Source: Nymphaea colorata (taxonomy: Eukaryota; Streptophyta; Magnoliopsida; Nymphaeales; Nymphaeaceae). From it: 64,000 nt of DNA. The translations under genes were made by a program, and so were the position numbers. Position 1 is the stretch's first letter. The number at the start of each line of letters is the position of its first letter. Positions 50,001 to 64,000 of the stretch are shown here, in pieces. The stretch spans positions 20,103,035-20,167,034 of the forward strand of contig NC_045149.1 of the NCBI RefSeq assembly GCF_008831285.2. The letters run 5' to 3'. Below the pieces are notes generated by a model that saw only the letters and a program-made list of their open reading frames with translations, was not told where the DNA came from and did not search any database.

Positions 50001-50551
50001 TTTGAGAAACTTATCCAAACTACTTATTTTTACTTGATTTAGCTTCTAACTTAATTTCCATTATGTTTTTTGAGTTATTGGTATTTATTTTACCTTTTTT
50101 ATTTAAATGTTGCTTTTATTTTGAACTTTTTGTGTATTTTTGCCTATATGCATATATATAACCTGCTGTACCTCCATTTCTATACCCCCACTCATGTGAG
50201 TTGGATCCAAACACATCTCTGTTAACATGGGATCAGAAATGAGAAAAAACAAGCATCTAAACTCAAATAACCTGAGAACACTGGACCGATTCGACATAGC
50301 CCGACAAGAACTGAGGCAACAGAGAACTCCAAAAAGATCCAGAAACGTGAAATGAACAATAACATTGGCTTCAAAAATACGAAAGACCATGAACCCTGAA
50401 GGGTGCTGTGGTTTGTTAACAGTAAATGGGCTGAATCATTTTCCTTGGTGGTGCTCTTTGGATCCATCCAGTCCCTGGGCAGAAACTCTACACACTTGTG
50501 CCAAGTTTTTGTATTACTGTACAAAACATTAGCCTGCAAGGTGCCAGAGGC
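44044..50551. other. Intergenic region between PP2C promoter and SAYSvFN gene end
   Basis: The first 300 bp is the PP2C leader/promoter with (GA)n runs at 44141-44161 and 44292-44306, pyrimidine-rich on the sense strand. Further on are AT-rich stretches, a region rich in gaatccaaatctgaat-type words (47.64-47.95 kb), and two short telomere-like repeats: taaccctaa near 47537 and aaaccctaaccctaa at 47590-47604. Open frames (for example 46746-47042, 45649-45891, 49418-49777) are not supported by any motif. No gene is called in this 6.5 kb. Confidence 0.55.
44141..44306 (-). promoter_or_regulatory. GA/CT tracts in the PP2C leader
   Basis: Two GA runs (44141-44161, 44292-44306) lie about 100 and 250 bp upstream of the ATG, read as CT tracts in the sense strand. 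Similar tracts occur upstream of the NAC and H-protein genes. Candidate BBR/BPC binding, by sequence only. Confidence 0.4.
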
Positions 50552-53500
50552 TCAAAACTGGCCTGCTCTTATGTCTCTGTCAAGGCGATCTGCATTGAGC
50601 GTTCCAGGAAGTTCTCTAAAACCATCGTTGAAGATAGAATATGCACTGCATGAAACAGAGAAGTCTTCTCAGTAAAAAATGATTATGTACTTATCGTCTG
50701 CTTGATCTAAAACTTCCATGCCTACGACTTCCTGGAGGTATGATTTCATGACTAAAATTGCAAAGTTGATCTACAGAATAATAGCAGCTGGATGATGCAA
50801 TAATGAACAAACAACCTTGTAAGAATATCCTAATAGATGTTTAATACAGTTTCGTAGTTCAATAATTTCTCATGGAAAGAAGGTCATGGATCCATCAAGC
50901 TGTTATATGGAAAAAGTTCAACTGAAAAAGTAATTGGGCAAACACAGTATCAATAGAAATGGAAAAACCTTCCCTCTTTGCTAGCTCTGCTGCCTTTCAT
51001 TTGATTCAACCTCTTTTCCACCTACTCTTTCCTTTAAGCACCACAGACTCTTTTCTTTTGTCTTCTCATTTCCATTTTGTGAAGACAAATAAGAAGAAGC
51101 TCTATCTACCACCCAAATTTGTTTCAAAGGATATTCATGTATAAGCTTATCAGAGTACTGGTCTGACTCATTGAATCCAACAGAGCGACTCAAACAGTCA
51201 CATGCCCCTCTCAGGACTCCCAAGCATCCGGTAAAACCACTATTTCAGAGCGACCATGTGACTTACAGAGATTGCATCGATTCCAATGAGTAAGTCCTTT
51301 TAAGAGATGCAACTGTACATCAGTAACTTGACAATCAAATTTGAACATTTTCATTTCTTAAGCATCAAGTTGGCATATATGATGTTAAATCAAGTGATGA
51401 AATGTAAGCTCCTATGGTTTAAGGTATCCGTAGTATCAAAAAAAGTTGGTGCATTCAATCAATAACCTTCTCCATGCTATAAAAGAAATTCATGCCATAA
51501 AAGAAAAATAAATGATGTTCTATAAGCAGAACTCGAGTCTGTCAAGTAAATAGTGGACTTCTAGTATCCAGATTGTGGACCTAGATATGGATGTTGTACA
51601 TCCAATAAACATATGCACTGCCTCTCAGGTATGTTATGTTTGCTGATGTACTACAACTAGTTATCCAACAATTTCTCCAGCCCCAGCCTCTATCTTCTTA
51701 TCTTTGCATTTACCTGTCCCTGCTTCCTAAATTGTTGACTAGATTCTAAAATAGACAAGTATCTGTTTTTATTCACCATCAGGAGAGGGGAAACAGAGAT
51801 GCTATATAACTTTGAGCACATCATTTGATCCCTTTAATTCTCAAAAAGTGGCTAAGAAGATGATTTTAACAAAGTTTTGTTGTCAAACAGAGGAAAAATA
51901 CATATTATATAACAAAAAAGACAAAGAGGAAAGAATGACGGTACACTGGCTTGCTTATAAACCATGCTCAAATGCAATGGATCTATCATTAAAGTTAAAG
52001 TCAAGACTAGTTGAAAAAGTTAAAAGAATATGAGAAGCTATAAAAACTCATTGTGACAGACAAGTACAAGACTGCATTTTCATGTATTCATTATAGCAGG
52101 AAAATACAAATTGTATTCTCACTAGATAAAGCACGATAACAATGCAGAGAAACTCACCTAAGGTCTCCTTGTCGTCTTTGTCCAAGATTAAACAGAATAA
52201 TACAAAAACCTGTCCCGAGTATCTGAATGAAATGCAAATACTTATTTCAAGAAACCATGGGGATTGCTCTGAGCAAAGACTAAATATTCAAAAAATTACT
52301 TACATATAGTGGACCTATATGCCATTCGTAAGCAATAGGAGCCAGTATAAACCACATGATAATGATTGCCCACATCTTCAAACTAATGGTGAATATAGCC
52401 ATCAAGATTACATCTATTCAATCAAGGTGTAACTCCGGTTAGTGGTTATAATCAGCCACTATCATGAACCACAGGAAAAGGTTAAGACACCATCAAACTG
52501 CATACCAGGGATCCTCACTTTGTCTCTGAGAAAGAAAAAGACCTTCTGTGTTACTCGACTTGCCGTCTCTGGAATATGAAATTTCTGAACAATCGACCAA
52601 AAGATGAAACCTAGTCACCCAAAATGATATCCATCTGATGTATCCTCAATTAAATAAGTAATCCACTTAAACACATTATTCAGTTGAAATGAACCAGATC
52701 ATCATCTTCATCGCCGTATGGATCACGAATATGCTTTGGTGGCCGACTCGGGGCTACAGCAATTATCAAAGTATCTGCAAATAAAGCAACAAGATGAAGT
52801 TATCCCATGCATACTGCAAACAGTAGCCCACAATTGAAACCAAACGCATAGAAAATAGATGGAAATAGCACATATTACTCCACAGCACTCCATGCGTATC
52901 AAAGTTGTACATACGAGGGATCATATACACCCACTCAATTTTATTTACTTAAGATAACGGCAGTTTACCAGACAACAATCCAAGATGATTTCAATCTTTT
53001 GATCATTTAAACATTGCACCTACTCCTTCCCAGTTCCTCCTATACTTATATGCCAATCAATGGCATGTGAATCAGTCGAACTGATGCCTATGGGTAAGCT
53101 CAAAAAGTGAAATTTAATGCCCACATTCCCATGTAAATGCCCCTTTACCAGAAAATGAAATCACTCTCATTGCAATTCACATATCCAACTCCAAAGTCCA
53201 AACTCTAAAATAATGATGTTTTGGCAAAATAATTAGATAAATTTTTCAATTTTTTTAGAAGAAGTATCTAAACAAACCCCAAATGTTTATCTTTTTCACT
53301 ACAAGGGACGTAACTGCAGTACAACCAATATAGTTAGATCCCACCCCTCTCTTCCCTCAGCATTGTTTCGCAATCCTGGATTCAAATACTAAGTTTTATG
53401 AAATTGCAAAAGAACTTTTATATCTGGTTACTTAAAGGTAAACATAAAACATATAGAAAGGTTTATTAAGGCCACAATAGAAAGAAAGAAATCTGAATTA

Positions 53501-55283
53501 TGAAAGTCATATGAGGTTTAAAATGATGAAATTCTAAGGAAAGAAAACCAACAACACATTATCCACGAAGATGGTTACAGAGAATAAAAGGCTGAGACAT
53601 TCTAACTATCAAACACACAATGGTTGATAAAGATAGTGATAAGCACAAGAAGTTTAGGTTTTTTCTAGATATCTGTAAAAAATTACTGATTTAGTTAACT
53701 ATAAGAGAAATACTGACAACGTTGAATGGGAATATCTTCAATTTCAGCCCCTACTTGTGCACAATAAAAGCGTGGCCCTTGGATTACATATGTGCACATC
53801 ATGGACCTTTTATAGAGCTCAAGTAATATAAAAATAAACGGAAATTTATATGCTAGATCCAAGCCTCAAATACCTCCTTCATGAAGACTGATGACTGCAT
53901 CATTCCCATTTGGTATGCTTAACACTTTGCCATGTAAAACAAGCTTCAAATGCTCAACTGGCAATTGGAGCTCTGCAGCAACCAAATCTCTCAGATCATG
54001 AACCTAATCAAGAAAGAAGGAAATCCTTGCATCAAAAAAGAAGGGAAAAGATGGACAACGTGTGGTAGACTGTTCTTCAACTTGGAGGTGAGAAATCCTA
54101 CAAACATTAACTATGGGCTAATTGTATATCCACCAGTAAACCTCTTTCTGATATGCAGGGTACTTTCATACAGATGATATATTATAGGAGAGAATATTAA
54201 CAGTCTGCTAGGAACAGATGCATGGAAATACCTGGTTTTCCCTTTGGGAACCATCATGTACTAAGACAATAGATGAAAAAGGATAACTTATAGTAGAGAA
54301 AGCATTTCAGTGCCAAGAGATGCACGAACCATAGGCTTTGTTTTACTTCTATTTTCCCCATGACAACCAAGATAAGACCACGATGTTGGGTGCTACAATA
54401 GAAACTAAATGCGTTCAACATGACTAGCAGCCAATAATCATACCAACACAAAGAACTAGTAATTGAACTACTAAGTCGAAACATAACATACTACTAGATA
54501 CTAGATTTTCAAGTGAGTCTGATAACTCCAAAAAGGAGGAAAAACAACACGGGAAAGAAACAAATTTAGCTCAATCAACATTTAGCAATATTCAAAATTC
54601 CGATCGCAGGATAAACTATCGATCCAGCTTGATTCTTTTTACATAAAGAGATCACTATCATGTGATGCAGACGTCATTTAAAGAGGAAGCCAAGATAATC
54701 AGTGCACCAAGAAAAGGAACACTTGATTCAAACACGGAAGACAATTTTATAGACTCCATGATTATGGATCGCCATTTACGACATTGTGCCCCTGAAAACA
54801 CCGATTCAAACTGTTTGTAATTTTGCATTCACCAAGTCATCCGCATTGGTATGATGTAAAGAGATCTTTAAGACGTTAACACAGCACCCCAACATAAGAT
54901 AATTATTAAACAAATCCAAACACTGAGTACCAGGAAAAGGAAATCGTTGGACTAGTTATCGAATTTCAACGCCAACAAGAAGAAAAAGAACTCGTCGAAG
55001 CAGAAAAACCTTATGGCACCAGTTAATGAATAAGTCAAATACTATCTCACAAAAAGTATGTGCGCCCCAACACATCAAAACGAAGAAAAACGACGATTCA
55101 CAAACAATCTGTAACGCAAGAAGAGTACACTGAAAGAGAACATTTTCGGGCTTGAGGATTTACCTCAATGGGCGAGCAAAGCTGAAGGCGACGAGGGCGG
55201 GAAGGACCGATCGGTTTGAGGGTGATGGTGACCATCTCCCCGTCCGTTGCCTTGGGCTCCTTCCCCGATTGCCGCGAAGACAT
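50552..55283 (-). CDS. Ubiquitin-like plus SAYSvFN membrane protein
   Basis: Seven exons on the minus strand: 55283..55164, 54003..53874, 52774..52695, 52584..52506, 52413..52304, 52222..52158, 50645..50552; all phases agree, 225 residues. Residues 17-95 form a ubiquitin-like domain (MVTITLKPIG, then VHDLRDLVAAELQLPVEHLK and LVLHGKVL) with no C-terminal GG, so it is not processed or conjugated. An acidic linker (DPYGDEDDDL) follows, then two hydrophobic segments at about 138-160 and 170-188, and the SAYSIFN signature at 195-201, ending with DRDIRAGQF. The human SAYSvFN protein SAYSD1 is an ER factor acting on stalled, UFMylated ribosomes at the translocon. A similar role in plants is conjecture. 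Intron 6 is 1.5 kb. Confidence 0.92.
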
Positions 55284-55561
55284 CCTTCGCTTTTCGCCTG
55301 ATCTGTGCTCCTTTCTCTGCCTTCCTATCGGCTCCTCTCCCCACCGAAAACCAAGCCGTCAAGCACCAAGGTTGCAAGCAGTCAACTGGGACCGACATCC
55401 AAATTCCAATCGGGCTCCCATGGTCCGAGGGTGGGCATGGGAATCCATATCTAATCAACTGTAATTTTACTCCTGGCCTCTTGACGAGACCGTCTTCCGT
55501 GTCGGCCGATCTCCCCAACACACAAACCCCTGGCCCTGGCCTGTATGAAGGTGGCCCTGGT

Positions 55562-55835
55562 TTTAGTCTGCAAAAAACAAAAAAAAATAATTGGTTTAAT
55601 TTCCACTGACTAAAAAAATGAAAAAAAAAGAACACAATTTTTTTAAGTGTTTAGTCCGCCAAAAACAAAAAAAAATAATAATTGGTTTAATTTCCACTGA
55701 CTAAAAAAATGATAAAAAAAAGGGAACACAATTTTTTTAAGTTTTTAGTCTGCAAAAACAAAAACTAATTGGTTTAGTTGCCACTGACTACCAAAATGAT
55801 AAAAAAGAAAAAAAAAACTTAAAAGATAAAAGAAA
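55562..55835. repeat. ~90-bp tandem repeat, three units
   Basis: Units start at about 55562, 55650 and 55744 with tttagtctgc/ccgcc-aaaaacaaaa, then aattggtttaatttccactg, actaaaaaaatga and acacaatttttttaagt. The third unit is the most diverged. The array lies in the upstream region of the SAYSvFN gene, between it and the divergent H-protein gene. Confidence 0.9.
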
Positions 55836-57120
55836 GATAATTAATACTAACCCACTTTGTTATCTGCAATACGCTTATCAACTAAAGTGTCATGTATCCA
55901 TTGTTTGTAGTTCAGAAAAATATCGCTCATGAGAATTAAATAGACTACCAGATTTTCATCAGTTCGTCGAACCGACCAGCTATACTACACCCCTTAAGAA
56001 AGAGACAACAGTCCATGAAGCGAGTGTGTATGTTACTCCAACTTAAGCAAATAACAAAACAAGTTGAAGTTTATAAGGAAAACATTCAACAATCAATTGT
56101 TCAGATTTTTTCAAGAAGGTGGGCAAGCAACAGCAGCCAGATGGATGCCCAAGTAGTCTAAAGTGTTCATGTCCAAAAAGGAGGACACCAATAATAATTT
56201 GGATCATAACAATTTGCACTAAAAGAGTAGTGATTTGTACATTTAGAAAATAAAAGGTAGTGATCTAACAATACACAAGAACAATGGTTTATCTTAAGAA
56301 CAAAGAATGTATTACACATACCCACGATAGTAATTTGTAGTGCACGTGTGTTGTACATATACAAAGCCGGCTAAGGCTAGGTCTACGCTTGATTTGAGCA
56401 GGCTCAGTTTTAGCCAGCCCATTAAAATTGTTATTTATATAGACTCGATATGGTCTATAGTAGCGCTTATGATTTTCTTTTCATCCATGCAACAATTAGA
56501 CAGAAATATGTAGATGTTTTAAAACTTAATGAACGTAGAGTTTATAGAGTGAAAAGCTACGAGGTGATAGAAGTTTATTGCCTTTTCACTACAATCTTAA
56601 GGTTTGCGAAACATGGTTTCTAAACCATAACAAACTTAAACCAGTTACTCAATTTATTGAATCACAGCTTTGTTAATCGCTTTGCTTCGATTGTCTTCAA
56701 GTGGTAAACTGTAAGATCTCTTGGATTAGGCTCTAGAAGCCCGAGGATGTTCTCGAGTGAGTGCGTAAACGAGATTAATTCAGATTATGAGGATACGGGC
56801 AGATCTTCATTGATTATGTAGAAAACAAACAGAAAAGAATGAAAAAAGATCTCCAAGAATCTTGAGAGCGTCCGAAGTCACATGTCTTTGATTTGTCTAT
56901 AGTATTCAACGTGGGCTCTTAGAGAGGGAGGGAGAGAGTAGAAGGGGATGGATATATTTGAGGATGAGGCTGCTGATGTCCACCAACCATCCAAGCCAAG
57001 AGCTAAACACACAAATTTCAAATCTCAAGTCCCCTTTTGTGGCCCAACTCATCTCTCATTCTATTGCTTTTTGCTTGTGGGGAGAGAGAGAGTGAGAGAA
57101 AGGCAGGGAGAAAGAGAAAG
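55836..57120. other. Divergent intergenic region and H-protein leader
   Basis: AT-rich spacer without a gene. The last 200 bp carries purine-rich GA tracts (56920-56943 and 57079-57120) that run directly to the H-protein ATG. A weak TATA-like tctatagta lies near 56897. Confidence 0.5.
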
Positions 57121-57236
57121 ATGGCGCTGAGGATGTGGGCTTCTTCAACAGCCAATGCACTGAAAATCAGTTGCAGACCCAAGAATGGGTCATCGGCATT
57201 TCCTTCTTTCTATCTCTCTAGATACTTCTCAACCGG

Positions 57237-57267
<31 letters not shown>

Positions 57268-58657
57268 GCTTTTTGAAACTAAAGGACACAAAATCTGAGC
57301 ACAAAAGTTGGGTATATTCGTTTTTTGGACTACCGGATGTGGAAGGTTAAACTTTAGCCGAAACCTGGGACATGAGTTCTCTGAAACAAATTTTCAGTAC
57401 ATTATCGAGCTCCCATACATGTCTACATAATCTTGCGAGTGTACTGTCATGTAATCTTCATCTCAAGTAGAAATTTCTAACGTACGGTCCATCCCGCGAA
57501 ACTAATGGGAACAGTCACACATCGTTAACGAAGACAGCAACAGAATGCAGCTTAATCTTTTTGGTCTCCTGCAGAGAGTTGATTAGAAGTTATCGCTTGG
57601 AAGTTGATGCCCAAAGACATGTGACATGCTCCTAACACGCAAAAAGGAAAAATTAATAGCTTTTAGATAATGTCATGTCAAATAAACTTTCCATGGTAGG
57701 AGTAATTTTTTCACATATTAACATTGCTATTTCCTTCGCATTTTATTTTCATAAAGGTTGTGATTTGTGAACTCGCGACATCGGCTCCTGTTTGTCACGT
57801 ATTGTACTCATGCCTCCTCTGTCATATCTTAGCTAGAGCATTTAGAATCTCACTTTCTCATCCCTCCTCAGTAACATGAATTTTAGGATTTGAAGCACTT
57901 TTGTTTCTTTGCAGTTCTTGATGGACTGAAATACGCGGAATCACATGAATGGGTGAAACATGAGGGGTCTGTTGCTACTGTAGGCATCACAGACCATGCT
58001 CAGGTTGTTCTCTTGCCATTAGACATGTTTTTCTCTCAACTCCTTTTATAACTTTGAGTTGTTGAAATATCGAATCAGTTCCGGCTCCTGTTAATGGTTT
58101 CAATTCTTGAACTGTTCATTGGCATCTACAAAAAGCATCTCTTTTCTTTCCCTTTCAATTTTGTTGATGTCTCAACACTTCCTCTAGCTCAAAACAGGAA
58201 AATTTTGCAACTTGCACATTGTCTGCAGGACCATCTTGGGGAGGTAGTTTTCGTGGATCTTCCTGAAGCCGGCACTTCCGTGACAAAGGGTAGCGGTTTT
58301 GGAGCGGTAGAGAGTGTAAAAGCAACCAGTGACATAAATTCACCGATTTCTGGAGAGATCGTTGAGGTCAACAGCAAGCTGAGTGAAACCCCTGGTTTGG
58401 TAGGGTGTATAAATTTCTGCTGAACTCTCAGTTTATTTTATCAGTCGAGAATAGATTTCTTCTTTCATGTTTTTCATCTTTCCACAATATTCAGTTGCAT
58501 GTTATTACAACAACTGTTTCTTCTTTCGCAGATCAATTCAAGCCCATATGAGGATGGATGGATGATCAAGGTGAAGCCCAGCGATCCTTCAGAACTCGGG
58601 TCCCTAATGGGACCTAAGGAATACACTACTTTTTGCGAACACGAAGATGCTCACTAG
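57121..58657 (+). CDS. GDCH: Glycine cleavage system H protein, mitochondrial
   Basis: Four exons: 57121..57235, 57915..58003, 58229..58399, 58532..58657; 166 residues, the usual precursor length. Residues 1 to about 34 are a basic, Ser-rich mitochondrial presequence ([16 protein letters not shown]...LSRYFST). The mature part starts [19 protein letters not shown] and contains the lipoylation loop [11 protein letters not shown] with Lys99 as lipoyl acceptor, then [11 protein letters not shown] and the C-terminal [14 protein letters not shown]...CEHEDAH. The lipoyl arm shuttles aminomethyl groups among the P, T and L proteins of glycine decarboxylase, which is essential for photorespiration in leaves. 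Intron 1 opens with a (CT)n tract immediately after the donor. It is convergent with the CYP88 gene. Confidence 0.97.
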
Positions 58658-59700
58658 AATCGACACTCCATGCGTCTTGGTTGTTTTGCACAAAGTGATG
58701 CCATAGTGGAGCTACGGCTCACTTTTGCTTTGGAATTCTATGCCTCCTTGAATCCATCATTATCTCAAATAAGTGGGCATATAAAGTGATTGATCGTCTT
58801 TGCCGTGTGCTTTTCTTTTGAATGGTTGATGTTATTTCCTTTTAGGAGGCCACTCCTGTATTGCGCTTATTCTGCTACACTAATGACCTTGAACTGCAAA
58901 TTCGTTATAAGCGGTTCTCTTATAAGGCTTAGGAAAAGAATGCTTTTCTTTTTTCATTAAACATGAGAACCTGAAAGAGCCAGAGATATGAGCCCAAATA
59001 CAGTTTTGCAGCCATGGACAACTATAGCTGCAGATAGAGGGAGACAACCATTATATGACGCTTTTCAATATGACCTGTGAGTACTATGGAGTGTCGAGTC
59101 CTCTTGTGATGTAGCAAGGACTCCTTCCAAGTGAATTCCAATCATTTTGCGTTCCTTGACAGGGATGACCTCTTGATCAATAGGCAGGGCGCTGCCACCC
59201 TCATGGTTAGCAAGGTTTCACGATATAAACTTAGAAAACCAAAAGAAGAAAATAAAACATGCTAAAATCTGTAACAAAACTTAAAAAGTGTCAACTTTTT
59301 TCTGTAACTGTGTCAAAGGCTTGAAGAAAACATATGCTGTTAACTCAACGACGATTTCACGGTAAGGTGCCTACTGATTTCTACAATGGTATTTTGCCAT
59401 TGGATGTCAGTACGTTTGCATGTGCAATGAAACTGAAAATCAGATAGCTTGAAGTAGGAAGAGTAGTTGCATTTTTCAAAAAAAATACTTATCAGCCTTG
59501 TAAGTTATACGCTATATCGTCACTATTCTGCAGAAAAATGTAACACTCTCCTTGTCGTCAGTTTGGAAAAGGCACATGATGTCATGAATGCCCCAGACCA
59601 ATGGAGCATGTTATGAGCAATTACAAAATTGTTCCATGAACACATGGAAACAAGCACTTATTTTACTAGTAACAAAAGCAAAAGCAAAAGCAATTGCCAT
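58658..59700. other. Convergent spacer, H-protein and CYP88 genes
   Basis: About 1 kb of 3' flanking DNA for two convergent genes, AT-rich, without a recognised feature. A (GCAAAA)n-like run, aagcaaaagcaaaagc, lies near 59675. Confidence 0.5.
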
Positions 59701-62650
<2,950 letters not shown>

Positions 62651-62730
62651 CTGGACGTCGAGAGCAGCAACGGAGAGCACCAACATACAACAGAGGAAGA
62701 AGAAGGGCTCGGGCAGCAGTAGAACAGTCA

Positions 62731-62740
62731 ATTATATAGA
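62731..62740 (-). promoter_or_regulatory. Probable TATA box of the CYP88 gene
   Basis: On the minus strand tctatataat lies about 80 bp before the chosen ATG, implying a leader of about 50 nt. Assigned from motif and position only. Confidence 0.55.
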
Positions 62741-64000
62741 GAGACATGAGGGCAAGATACCAAGAGCAGCGAGGAGGTGGATGACACGGAGTTGGGGCTG
62801 GCAAATCTTCCAGAGAATCCAAGAGGAAGGCTTGTGGGGCTTTTGCTAATGTGGAAAAGTATCAAAAACTGCCATTACTGGCCTTTGTCGCTTTAACCTT
62901 TTAGAATGAATTGGATTCTTCCCCGCTCTGGCCCCTTCCCTCCTCCCTACCGCCTCCACATGGTGAGGTGGAGAGCCGGTTGGATTCAAAGTGCCATTGA
63001 TCGATTAGCCTTTTAGGCTGGCGATTCTTCCCATCTCTCTACCTCCATCCCTCCTCCCTACCCCTTCCCTTATGGCGAGGTGGAAAGCCGTCGATACTCA
63101 ACGTGTCCTTCATGATTGTCTATATTTACGGCTACCATTTCACCGGTTCAAGCTGTCTTCCGACTCTTTTTCCGTCTTCTCTCTTTTGCTCGCACATGCA
63201 GCCTCATGCACAACAGTTTTCCCTGATTTTTAGTTACCGCAAAATCAATGGACACATCGTGCATGATCGAGCGTGTAAAAACTCGGGGGCCATTTCTAGT
63301 TCAGGCTTCACCTTTATGCCTCAAGCCATTCAATATGTTCTATCATCTAAACGCACTGTCAATAGTTGGAACTCAGTCTCCTAAATTTTCACAAAAATAC
63401 AATGAATAAAAGTTTTAACTCTTTTTTTTTTTCTTTTTCCAGCACAGGAACAGATGTTTGGAATATCCCCACTTTTATATTGAAGTAAAACCCACTTATA
63501 TATTAAAGAGATACTTTACAGAAAAACACAAGAAGGGCTAGTAAATTGGGAGATTTTTCCCAAACACATTTGGAAAAGAAAATCTTTTACCCATCTACAA
63601 ATTATATTCTAGTTTTGTGTGACCTTGCATCTTGCATCTTAATGTAGCGTTGATGAAACGTTAAAAAGAATTAGTTTTATAAGAATCAGGTTTTATCAAA
63701 AAGTCGGGTTTTTAATCAGTTTTGAGGTTTGGTTTGTGTATTTGGTTGGCATACCTAAAATGGCGTTTATTGTGAAAAATCAGATTATTCACTTTTCAAA
63801 AAATGTTTTGTCAAAACTGAGTTTTTCACAAATTGCAGTCACTTTGACTGCTCTACCCCTAAAAGGTTGTTATAAGATGTCACATATACATGTTCTAAAA
63901 CTTACACCTTTTAAGTTATGTTTGATAATAGAAATATTGTATGTGGTGTGCTATGAATCTGTCTAAAAAATTGAAGCAAATTCATAAAATACTAAAACCC
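62741..64000. other. CYP88 upstream region and window end
   Basis: Upstream of CYP88, 62920-63090 holds two diverged direct copies of a ~110-bp phrase (cttcccatctct/cttccccgctct, then ccctcctccctaccgc, then ggtgaggtggaaagccg). From about 63660 the sequence resembles the MITE-like repeat near 11.8 kb. No gene was recognised. Confidence 0.5.

Overview
This window is nuclear DNA from a flowering plant. The evidence is spliced genes with GT/AG introns, chloroplast and mitochondrial targeting leaders, plant-only families (ALMT anion channel, NAC factor, PPR-SMR protein, CYP88 gibberellin enzyme), AT-rich intergenic DNA, MITE/SINE-type repeats and CT/GA-rich leaders. I cannot name the species. No autonomous transposon coding region, rRNA, tRNA or CRISPR array was found.

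I rebuilt eleven protein genes exon by exon; every junction keeps frame. In order: (+) RING E3 ligase of the MIP1/RF298 type (2302-4822); (+) ALMT12-type anion channel (7609-11729); (+) TLDc-domain protein (12730-13619); (-) mitochondrial circularly permuted GTPase DGP2/MTG1 (21074-13808, 8 exons); (+) small HMA-like protein without the metal-binding Cys pair (22306-23139); (-) NAC transcription factor of the NAC071/NAC096 type (26230-24295, perhaps to 24119); (+) single-exon plastid PPR-SMR protein, SOT1 type (36562-38718); (-) POL/PLL1-type PP2C phosphatase (44043-40689); (-) ubiquitin-like plus SAYSvFN membrane protein (55283-50552); (+) glycine cleavage H protein (57121-58657); (-) CYP88A ent-kaurenoic acid oxidase (62650-59701).

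Between genes lie a ~187-bp tandem array at the left edge, a fold-back element (6144-6308), a hAT-like MITE with an 8-bp target duplication inside a DGP2 intron (16043-16649), a ~10-kb gene-free stretch (26.3-36.5 kb) holding a cluster of tRNA-derived SINE-like copies and a long (AT)n tract, and a ~6.5-kb gene-free stretch at 44-50.5 kb.

The genes do not form one pathway; they are independent housekeeping and regulatory loci. The gene order is informative. From memory, ALMT12/13/14-NAC-SOT1 and MIP1-PLL1-ubiquitin-like-GDCH are each linked in Arabidopsis, and here the two sets are interleaved, which suggests an ancestral order later split by fractionation. The least described protein is the fusion of a ubiquitin-like domain with a SAYSvFN membrane domain.
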